DNA of 5,367 nucleotides, from contig JAGODU010000242.1 in the NCBI GenBank assembly GCA_017998095.1, positions 1 to 5,367 on the forward strand, in the 5' to 3' direction. Every line of letters starts with the position of its first letter. Position 1 is the first letter of the stretch. This document shows, in pieces, positions 1 to 5,367 of this stretch. The position numbers and the translations under genes were made by a program. A model generated the notes under the pieces. The model was not told the DNA's origin and did no database searches. It saw only the letters and a program-made list of their open reading frames with translations. The stretch is from Prolixibacteraceae bacterium. Its GTDB lineage: Bacteria > Bacteroidota > Bacteroidia > Bacteroidales > Prolixibacteraceae.

Positions 1-517
1 AAATCAACTAAAAAAATTAAAATACCGTAAAGGGATAATAAACGGCTATGCCAGCAAGATACATTACTTTTCAGAATGGCTATCTGAAAATGAGAAAAAC
101 AATATCTTTGAAATCTGTTCAAAAAAGATAGGCGGAATCCCATATGATGTAACAGTTAATTTCATGAGCTCCCATCCACAATTCTATAAACAATTAAAGG
201 ATGATTCATTGCTAACTGGTGAAATAAGCCTTATAGAACAAAGAATTTCAACTTCTGATTCTTTGTTTTATATACCAAAAGACAAGGTCAAAGAAATAGA
301 AAAATATTTAAAAGAAGGTATGATTATAGGTATTACTACTAATATCCCAGGACTAGACATCAGCCATTCGGGCATTACTGTTAAAGTTAATGACAGAATC
401 CATTTATTGCATGCTTCTTCTGATGCAGGTAAAGTAGTTATTACTCCAATACCACTTTATGATTATTTAATGTCAAATAAAAAACAAACGGGCATTATCG
501 TTGCAGATTTAAGATAA
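1..517 (+). CDS. DUF1460 family protein (NlpC/P60-like amidase), 5'-truncated
   Basis: This is the C-terminal 171 residues of a DUF1460 (PF07313) protein, a family in the NlpC/P60 papain-like superfamily linked to N-acetylmuramoyl-L-alanine amidase-type cleavage of cell-wall peptides. The frame is open from base 2. The ATG at 164 is internal: the codons before it read INGYASKIHYFSEWL and then GGIPYDVTVNFMSSHP, which is family-typical sequence, so the real start lies upstream of the window. The visible part holds the HSGI motif (His codon at 365-367), the expected catalytic His, and the LHASS motif near 404-418. The N-terminal part, where the catalytic Cys should lie, is not in the window, so activity cannot be judged. 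Family members are usually exported, but any signal peptide is also missing here. The gene ends TAA directly at a hairpin terminator and converges on the lipoprotein gene. Confidence 0.88.
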   Translation, partial: NQLKKLKYRKGIINGYASKIHYFSEWLSENEKNNIFEICSKKIGGIPYDVTVNFMSSHPQFYKQLKDDSLLTGEISLIEQRISTSDSLFYIPKDKVKEIEKYLKEGMIIGITTNIPGLDISHSGITVKVNDRIHLLHASSDAGKVVITPIPLYDYLMSNKKQTGIIVADLR

Positions 518-556
518 AAAAAATGCCATTCTATGAAAATAGAATAGCATTTTTTT
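517..556. terminator. Bidirectional Rho-independent terminator between convergent genes
   Basis: The arms ATTCTAT (528-534) and ATAGAAT (539-545) pair around a GAAA loop. After one C-A mismatch (527/546) the stem continues through ATGC/GCAT into an A-tract at 517-523 facing a T-tract at 550-556. Each strand therefore has a hairpin followed by a U-run. It sits immediately after the DUF1460 stop codon and 16 bases beyond the stop codon of the minus-strand lipoprotein gene, so it can end both transcripts. Confidence 0.85.
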
Positions 557-572
557 ATCTTGATGAATATCT

Positions 573-1466
573 TTATTTTAATGGTTCTACCAAAATTACA
601 AGATATTTAGAAGCTTTCCAGAACTCTTCAGGATTGTCAATAACTATATTTTCAATAGTCTTATCTGAACCTGTAAAATGATATGACCCATCAGGGTGAC
701 TTGAAATAATTTCTGCCTTCTTAGCCATTAACAAGATTTCTTTGAAGTCTCTAATGTCAACTTTATTGAAATATTTCTGATTGAAATCTGATTTTATTTT
801 ATGTGTTTTTCCTATACCAATAAACCCACCTACCTTTTCAATTACGTTGTTTTCAACCAACTCTTCTTTTGATCCGAAACAATAATATGCAACACTCATT
901 TCATCTTTCTGCTGTTTGATTGTTTCAGATTTCTTTACACTCTCTTCAGTGATTACTGTTATCTGCTCATTCAATTCAGTAATATCAATCTTCATCTTTT
1001 CAATTTGTGCAGTTAAATTTGAGATCTCTGCATCTTTTTCTTCAATTTGAACCATATAATTCTGAACCATTTTTTCTAATTCAGCAACTCTCAGATTAGA
1101 ATGTTTAAGCTTATTTTGTAATGATGATATAATTTTCTTGTTTTCATTTATCATGTTGTTTAACAAGTTGATATCATTTATTATTTTATCCTTTTCATCC
1201 TGCTGAATTTCCGAACCTGATGCTGACAAACTAACATTCAACATTTTCTGAACTCTTTTTATTGAATCAAGGTTACTTTGTATTTGGTTAAGATCTCCAA
1301 CATAATCAAGTATCTGCTGATTACGTTGCTCTACAACCTGCTCTACACTATCCTTTGAAATATTTAATTGAGATATTTCTCTTTTATATTTCTGACATGA
1401 TGCAAATAGAATAACAGCTAACAAAATAAATGCTGCCTTCATCAAAACGTTTACTGATTTTTTCAT
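573..1466 (-). CDS. Coiled-coil lipoprotein with conserved C-terminal domain
   Basis: This 297-residue exported protein has a lysine-start signal peptide, a hydrophobic core (about residues 8-21) and a lipobox ending FASC, so Cys24 is the likely lipidated residue. Residues about 33-188 are rich in E, K, Q, N, I and L in heptad-like spacing and should form a long coiled coil, with a Ser/Gly-containing break near 80-86. Residues about 190-297 form a compact domain with AYYCFGSKEEL, GGFIGIGKTHKI and NPEEFWKASKYLVI. I recognise this arrangement from Bacteroidota proteins mostly annotated hypothetical; some similar ones may carry a collagen-binding adhesin (Cbp1-like) label, which I cannot confirm. 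A structural or surface role is inferred; no catalytic motif is visible. The start is set by the signal peptide. There is no Shine-Dalgarno, only an A-rich leader. The gene appears monocistronic. Confidence 0.82.
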   Translation of the reverse strand: MKKSVNVLMKAAFILLAVILFASCQKYKREISQLNISKDSVEQVVEQRNQQILDYVGDLNQIQSNLDSIKRVQKMLNVSLSASGSEIQQDEKDKIINDINLLNNMINENKKIISSLQNKLKHSNLRVAELEKMVQNYMVQIEEKDAEISNLTAQIEKMKIDITELNEQITVITEESVKKSETIKQQKDEMSVAYYCFGSKEELVENNVIEKVGGFIGIGKTHKIKSDFNQKYFNKVDIRDFKEILLMAKKAEIISSHPDGSYHFTGSDKTIENIVIDNPEEFWKASKYLVILVEPLK

Positions 1467-1602
1467 TTTTTTATTTGTTAATAAGACTTATTTCCGTTGA
1501 TTTTTTAATAATTTTTAACCTCTTTTGATTATTTTTTAAAAAAATATCTTTTTCTTAAAATATATAAACGACTGAATTATAATTTCTAGCATAAATAAAG
1601 CG

Positions 1603-1610
1603 CAAATTTA
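1603..1610 (-). promoter_or_regulatory. Candidate Bacteroidota -7 box for the lipoprotein gene
   Basis: On the minus strand this reads TAAATTTG, an exact match to the TAnnTTTG -7 consensus of Bacteroidota primary sigma factors. No TTG is visible at the usual -33 spacing, so support is partial. If used, it gives a leader of roughly 130 nt before the lipoprotein start. In such AT-rich DNA a chance match is possible. Confidence 0.35.
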
Positions 1611-1676
1611 TACTGAAAAATATTTAAAAAGGACATAAAAGTTAAATTTTTAATGACTCAACAAAGAAATATTATT

Positions 1677-1684
1677 TATTTTTG
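1677..1684 (+). promoter_or_regulatory. Candidate -7 box of the tRNA-Lys gene
   Basis: The sequence TATTTTTG matches the TAnnTTTG -7 consensus exactly and ends 6 bases before the mature tRNA 5' end, so transcription would start almost at the tRNA itself with little or no 5' leader. A clear TTG at -33 is not visible. Position relative to the tRNA is the main support. Confidence 0.5.
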
Positions 1685-1690
1685 TGGCCT

Positions 1691-1763
<73 letters not shown>

Positions 1764-1765
1764 CA

Positions 1766-1797
1766 AAAAAACACTTACAAAACTGTAAGTGTTTTTT
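1766..1797. terminator. Bidirectional terminator between tRNA-Lys and the ABC operon
   Basis: The perfect 8-bp arms CACTTACA (1772-1779) and TGTAAGTG (1784-1791) enclose a 4-base loop. They are flanked by an A6 tract on the left and a T6 tract on the right, with more T-rich sequence after it. It lies 3 bases after the tRNA end and 44 bases past the stop codon of the minus-strand ATPase gene. The A/T symmetry gives a U-run in either direction, so it should end both the tRNA transcript and the convergent ABC operon. Confidence 0.88.
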
Positions 1798-1840
1798 CTT
1801 TTTTACCGTTTATAATTACTTAACAAATTCCAATTTCATT

Positions 1841-2758
1841 CTATTTTCCTTCATTTTTTAAATCTTCAAGTAACGCACCCAGCTTATTTACATATTCAGT
1901 AAATTCTGTTGAATATCTTACTGAATCTTTTCGTTCAACAGGCAAATCTATCTCAAAATGATGTCTCACGGATGCAGGTCCTGAATCTAAAATATAAATA
2001 TCTGACGACAGGAATACTGCTTCACTTTCTGAATGTGTTACAAATATCACTGTCGGATCCAACTTTGTATTTTCAAAAATGGAACGAAGGAAAAGTTGTA
2101 TTTGCTTTCTTGTAACTGTATCCAATGCTCCAAACGGCTCATCCATTAATAATATCTGCGGATTAACAACCAGATTTCTTGCAATGGCAACCCTTTGCAA
2201 CTGTCCACCAGATAAAATCGGATATTTAGCCCACTTCTTTTCATGCCCCCCTAATCCTACAATCTTTATCATCTCCATAGCCCTGTCGTTGGCCTCTTCC
2301 TTATTTACTCCTTTTAAAATAAGTGGAAGTGCTACATTCTGCAAAACTGTTTTCCATTCAAAAGATGTGTATTGCTGAAATACCATTGGTATCCTGTCCT
2401 CTTCTGTCCTTTTCTTCCCGTAAATATATACATCTCCTGAAGTAGGATTCTGTAATCCTGATATATACCTCAATATGGTTGATTTTCCACATCCCGATTT
2501 ACCCATTATGGTGATAAATTGCCCCTGCCCTTTTTTATCCTTTATACTAAGGTTGAAATCTTTAAAAACTACATTCGGGGGTGTATGGTCAGAGTATATC
2601 TGATTGATATTTACAAGATTAATTATATCAGTTCCGCTATTATCTTCAACCGGCCTATTTTCAGTAACATTAATTACTTCACTCCCCTTTATTTCTTCGT
2701 TTTCCTGAGAGTTTTCTTCTTCACCGACATTATCCTTTTGAAATATATTTTTCTTCAT
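1841..2758 (-). CDS. ABC transporter ATP-binding protein, NitT/TauT (SsuB-like) type
   Basis: This is the cytoplasmic ATPase that powers the importer encoded just upstream. All nucleotide-binding motifs are intact in the 305-residue product: Walker [10 protein letters not shown] (86-94), Q-loop VFQQY (126-130), signature LSGGQ (182-186), Walker B ILLMDE (202-207), D-loop ALD (211-213) and the switch His242 in VTHS. Its overall layout resembles SsuB/TauB/NrtD. The protein starts with an unusual extension of about 45 residues, rich in Glu and Asn and not part of the ABC fold. No Met between residue 1 and the domain start offers a shorter reading, so the start at 2758 is kept. The Q-loop continues [11 protein letters not shown], where this family usually has a Pro-Trp pair. 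The gene follows the permease gene after only 3 bases, implying translational coupling, and is last in the operon. The substrate is unknown. Confidence 0.93.
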   Translation of the reverse strand: MKKNIFQKDNVGEEENSQENEEIKGSEVINVTENRPVEDNSGTDIINLVNINQIYSDHTPPNVVFKDFNLSIKDKKGQGQFITIMGKSGCGKSTILRYISGLQNPTSGDVYIYGKKRTEEDRIPMVFQQYTSFEWKTVLQNVALPLILKGVNKEEANDRAMEMIKIVGLGGHEKKWAKYPILSGGQLQRVAIARNLVVNPQILLMDEPFGALDTVTRKQIQLFLRSIFENTKLDPTVIFVTHSESEAVFLSSDIYILDSGPASVRHHFEIDLPVERKDSVRYSTEFTEYVNKLGALLEDLKNEGK

Positions 2759-2761
2759 AAA

Positions 2762-3580
2762 TTAGGCATATTTAAATTTAAACAACTTCTTATCCAGTTG
2801 TTTCAACAGCTTATCCTGAATAAATCCAATAAAAATGATAAGTATTAAAACTGCATAAAGCTGATCAACGTGCGAACCTCTTGATGTAGCCATGTAAATC
2901 ATGGAACCTAATCCACCCTGAGCATTTACCATTTCAGCAATTACTATATATGTCCAGCTTACTGCAACGAGATTTATCACATCCATTGAAAACCGGCTTA
3001 ATACAGAAGGAATATAAAAGTGTTTCAATGTCATCCATGGACTTGCATTCAATGTCCACATTGTTTGCTTCAAGGCTTTTAAATGATCATCGGTTTCAAT
3101 ATCTGTAATCCGTTGAGTAATGGCAGGTAGCAGATAAACAAAAATACCAAATGCAAGAAACTCTACTTTCACTCCCAGACCAAGACCAAATAAAGCCATG
3201 AAAATACCCGTAGTTGCAGGTAGTGGAGTAAAACGTACAGCTTCGATCTGTTTGCTAACCAAATGCCTGAAAAAAGGTATTAATCCAATTAAAAAACCAA
3301 GAGGTATTGCTATTGCCATTGCCTGCAAGTAACCACCAAGATTAATGAAGATTGAATAACCGGTATTGTAAAGTAAATTCCTTTCAACAAATAGAGTCTT
3401 ATAGCATAAAAGTACATCTATTGGAGATGGTAGTATTGTTGGTTTTACTAGTCCTAAGGTTGGTACCAGCCACCAGATAAAAACAAGCAAAACCCAACCT
3501 GCTACGCTTATTATAGTTGCTGTTTTTTTATCTACTTCTCCGGCAAACCTGAATAAATTCTTAAATGATTCCATATTCAT
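2762..3580 (-). CDS. ABC transporter permease, NitT/TauT (SsuC-like) type
   Basis: This inner-membrane channel subunit has 272 residues, a usual length for SsuC/TauC-type permeases. Hydrophobic stretches fit about six membrane helices (roughly 22-42, 74-104, 118-134, 139-155, 201-220, 240-256). Family signatures include RFTPLPATTGIFMALFGLG (116-134) and WTYIVIAEMVNAQGGLGSMI (209-228). The cytoplasmic coupling (EAA) loop is recognisable at about 168-194, but Asn178 stands where the family normally has Gly (TLNAS instead of TLGAS). It probably forms a homodimer with two copies of the ATPase encoded 3 bases downstream. The start at 3580 is followed by a second ATG two codons later, and either could be used. 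A strong hairpin ends 8 bases before the first start, so expression relative to the upstream binding protein may be reduced. The substrate is unknown. Confidence 0.92.
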   Translation of the reverse strand: MNMESFKNLFRFAGEVDKKTATIISVAGWVLLVFIWWLVPTLGLVKPTILPSPIDVLLCYKTLFVERNLLYNTGYSIFINLGGYLQAMAIAIPLGFLIGLIPFFRHLVSKQIEAVRFTPLPATTGIFMALFGLGLGVKVEFLAFGIFVYLLPAITQRITDIETDDHLKALKQTMWTLNASPWMTLKHFYIPSVLSRFSMDVINLVAVSWTYIVIAEMVNAQGGLGSMIYMATSRGSHVDQLYAVLILIIFIGFIQDKLLKQLDKKLFKFKYA

Positions 3581-3588
3581 TTGTTGTG

Positions 3589-3630
3589 ATTGAATAATAA
3601 AGGGGAATTAATACCCCTTTATTATTCAAT
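3589..3630 (-). promoter_or_regulatory. Intra-operon 17-bp perfect hairpin before the permease gene
   Basis: Arms 3589-3605 and 3614-3630 are perfect reverse complements over 17 bp (AAGGGG against CCCCTT at the top of the stem), with an 8-base AT loop. In the minus-strand transcript it begins 9 bases after the stop codon of the binding-protein gene and ends 8 bases before the permease ATG. No U-run follows the 3' arm, so it is not a standard terminator. Likely roles are protecting the 3' end of the binding-protein message, partial attenuation, or masking the permease ribosome site. The structure is seen; the role is inferred. Confidence 0.8.
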
Positions 3631-3639
3631 ATTTTATAA

Positions 3640-5193
3640 TTAATTGCCTAAAAGCTGAAATTCAGTACGCCTGTTTTCCGCCCTGCCCTGCTCAGTATTG
3701 TTATCCGCAACAGGTTTATCATGACCGTTACCTACTATTATGAATCGATTTGGATCAAAGTTATAGGTCTTCACAAGATAATCAGCAACCGATTTTGCCC
3801 TTTTGTATGAAAGCTCTCTATTCATGGCAGCACTTCCAACAATGTCAGTGTTACCTTCAATCCTTACTTTCATTCCTGCAAATTCTACAGATAACTGTCC
3901 GAGTTGATTTTCTATCTTTTCTTTCATTTCAGCTGTCAATGCCCATGATCCTGTTTCAAAATTGATTATTATAGGTTTAATTGCTACAGCCGGAGCATTG
4001 ATATCTTTAGATGTCGGTGCTTCAAATTTTATCTGGCCTTCTGCTGAATGTTCTTCTCCTGTCAAATCATCTATTGCTTGAATTATCTCAGGATACGATG
4101 CTTCTGCCCAAGGTACAATGTTGGTCAAGCTGTTTCCATAACCATTTTTATATACCCTTGCCATCTTTGTGTATAACTGTTGTCCAGTTATTCCTGTATA
4201 ATCAGTGCTCAATCCGAAGAAATTTATGTTGTCACCATAAGTGGCAAAGTGAATTTTTTTCATGCCGTCAAGGATAATGCTTACATCATCAGGAACTTCA
4301 AAAGCAACCTTATATGTCTGTGCGGCTTTAGCCATTTTTGCAGGATCATTCATTTCTGAATTTGCAACAAGCCACGCGCGAGATAACTTGATAAATAAAT
4401 CTTTCTTCTTTTCAAGTACATCTTTTCTTGCAATGAACCCGTCCATTATTATATTGGGCAACAAATTTGTGCTTGTAAGCACTCTGGCATCCCTTGATTT
4501 TAAACATTCTTCATCATCGGGCGACCAAACTACAGTTGCATCAGCATTTCCTGTTGTAAAGGCTGTTTTTGCTGCAAACGGATCACCCATAGGTAAAATT
4601 TTAACATCTTTTTCCGTTAACCCACCTGCTTCCAAAGTAGCATGCAAGAGAGTGTTACTTGGCCATCCCAATGCACATGCTATTTTCTTTCCTTTTAGGT
4701 CGGCAACTGTTTTTATTGAATTATCAACAATGAAAACGTCAGCACCTCTTGAATCATCAATCTTTAAAAACTGTACTACTGACATTTTTGCTAAATCACT
4801 GCTTCTATCCATACTTATAGGTGAGATGTCGGTAGTAGTAAATATGAAGTCAAGATCTCCGTTTTTCAATGCATCGTTTAATTTCTGCATATCATCCATT
4901 CTGACAGCTTCGAAAGTAATTCCAAATTCCTTATACATTCTGGAATTTTTATTTGGAGCAGCCCCTCCATTAAGGTCTATCCCTGGTGCAAAACCAACAA
5001 AATTGTTAAATCCTGCTCTCAAGTCTGCTTTATTTCCCTTAGATGCTTTGTTTAGATAAGGATATCCGTAATATACTCCGGCGCCTATCGCACCAAGTAT
5101 AAGTATTAACACTACAAGTTGAAACCCGAAGGTCCAGCTTTTGGGAAATCCCGGAATGGATTTACCCGGTTTGTTTTGATATTCTGTTGTCAT
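3640..5193 (-). CDS. Membrane-anchored ABC substrate-binding protein fused to an OmpA domain
   Basis: This 517-residue protein is the solute-binding part of the importer. Residues 1-20 are polar. Residues about 21-45 form one hydrophobic helix with no clear cleavage or lipobox site, so it is probably an uncleaved inner-membrane anchor. Residues about 58-375 resemble NMT1/TauA/SsuA-type periplasmic binding proteins, with AGFNNFVGFAPGIDLNGG near the start, then NGDLDFIFTT, DLKGKKIACALGWPSN (165-180) and GNADATVVWSPDD. After a short linker, residues about 405-515 are an OmpA-like peptidoglycan-binding domain: INFETGS, GNTD (Asp450), NRELSYKRAKSVADYL (Arg465) and GRAENRRTEF, with the usual Asp and Arg residues for diaminopimelate binding. 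Databases may call such proteins phosphate ABC transporter substrate-binding/OmpA family, but nothing visible shows that phosphate is the ligand. It lies 28 bases after the upstream partial gene in the same operon. Confidence 0.9.
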   Translation of the reverse strand: MTTEYQNKPGKSIPGFPKSWTFGFQLVVLILILGAIGAGVYYGYPYLNKASKGNKADLRAGFNNFVGFAPGIDLNGGAAPNKNSRMYKEFGITFEAVRMDDMQKLNDALKNGDLDFIFTTTDISPISMDRSSDLAKMSVVQFLKIDDSRGADVFIVDNSIKTVADLKGKKIACALGWPSNTLLHATLEAGGLTEKDVKILPMGDPFAAKTAFTTGNADATVVWSPDDEECLKSRDARVLTSTNLLPNIIMDGFIARKDVLEKKKDLFIKLSRAWLVANSEMNDPAKMAKAAQTYKVAFEVPDDVSIILDGMKKIHFATYGDNINFFGLSTDYTGITGQQLYTKMARVYKNGYGNSLTNIVPWAEASYPEIIQAIDDLTGEEHSAEGQIKFEAPTSKDINAPAVAIKPIIINFETGSWALTAEMKEKIENQLGQLSVEFAGMKVRIEGNTDIVGSAAMNRELSYKRAKSVADYLVKTYNFDPNRFIIVGNGHDKPVADNNTEQGRAENRRTEFQLLGN

Positions 5194-5221
5194 TTTTATT
5201 TAGGTTAAATTAATTTCTAAC

Positions 5222-5367
5222 TTAAAAAATATCTCCAAGGGGTCCCGCCGAATTCTTTTCTTCACGGGTTAACTTATGATTCGGATTTGAAATCTTTGAA
5301 GGATTAGGTATTTCTATTTGTCCTGAGTCAAGCTTATTGCCAATTGCAAGTAATTTTTCATAAGCTT
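5222..5367 (-). CDS. C-terminal end of an unidentified operon gene
   Basis: The last 47 codons of a minus-strand gene run to TAA at 5222-5224, with the start beyond the window. The visible residues begin AYEKLLAIGNKLDSGQIEIP and end LTREEKNSAGPLGDIF. They are a charged, Pro/Asn-containing tail without a membrane segment or a motif I can assign. A real gene is supported by the open frame to the window edge, protein-like composition, same strand, and a gap of only 28 bases to the binding-protein gene, implying co-transcription. The alternative frames on this strand stop early (TAG or TGA). I do not recognise the family. Its position first in line suggests a function linked to the importer, but that is inference. 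Confidence 0.7.
   Translation of the reverse strand, partial: AYEKLLAIGNKLDSGQIEIPNPSKISNPNHKLTREEKNSAGPLGDIF

Noticed and set aside
164..517. ATG at 164 as the start of a 117-residue gene.
   Set aside because: The same frame is open back to base 2 and encodes conserved DUF1460 sequence, so this Met is internal to a larger gene.
1909..2848. Three plus-strand open frames of 68-109 codons.
   Set aside because: They are antisense to the ATPase and permease genes, low in plausible protein features, and lack promoters or family signatures.
3589..3630. Reading the 17-bp inverted repeat as a Rho-independent terminator or transposon end.
   Set aside because: No U-run follows the stem in the transcript direction, the operon continues 8 bases later, and there is no transposase or target duplication nearby.
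4262..5059. A 265-codon open frame on the plus strand.
   Set aside because: It lies wholly antisense to the well-supported binding protein-OmpA gene, and its translation shows no recognisable domain; it is a shadow frame.
3640..5193. Naming the importer as a phosphate, sulfonate, taurine or nitrate transporter.
   Set aside because: The binding domain, permease and ATPase fit the broad NitT/TauT group, which covers many ligands, and no specificity residues can be assigned by eye.
5329..5367. Repeated AAGCTT near the right edge as a direct repeat.
   Set aside because: The two copies are only six to eight bases of match within a coding tail, which is expected by chance.

Overview
The window looks like a chromosomal segment of an AT-rich member of the Bacteroidota. 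Supporting signs are a DUF1460-family protein, a lipid-anchored coiled-coil protein of a type common in that phylum, a substrate-binding protein fused to an OmpA domain, start codons preceded by A/T-rich leaders without Shine-Dalgarno sequences, and TAnnTTTG-type -7 promoter boxes. There is no sign of a phage, insertion sequence, CRISPR array or recent insertion.

Layout. Bases 1-517 (+) hold the 3' part of a DUF1460 gene (NlpC/P60-like cell-wall amidase family) whose true start lies before the window. It converges on a minus-strand gene for a coiled-coil lipoprotein (573-1466), and one symmetrical hairpin terminator at 517-556 can serve both. An AT-rich spacer with divergent candidate -7 boxes leads to a tRNA-Lys(CTT) gene at 1691-1763 (+). 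A second bidirectional hairpin terminator at 1766-1797 ends the tRNA transcript and the convergent operon that fills the rest of the window.

That operon (1841 to beyond 5367, minus strand) reads, in transcription order: the last 47 codons of an unidentified gene; a 517-residue membrane-anchored periplasmic substrate-binding protein with a C-terminal OmpA peptidoglycan-binding domain; a NitT/TauT/SsuC-type ABC permease; and the matching ATPase with an acidic N-terminal extension. Together these make a complete importer: binding protein, permease and ATPase. The binding component seems tied to the inner membrane at one end and to peptidoglycan at the other. The substrate cannot be told from sequence.

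The most interesting points are the binding protein-OmpA fusion, a perfect 17-bp inverted repeat between the binding-protein and permease genes that ends 8 nt before the permease start codon, and the unidentified upstream partner gene cut by the window edge.
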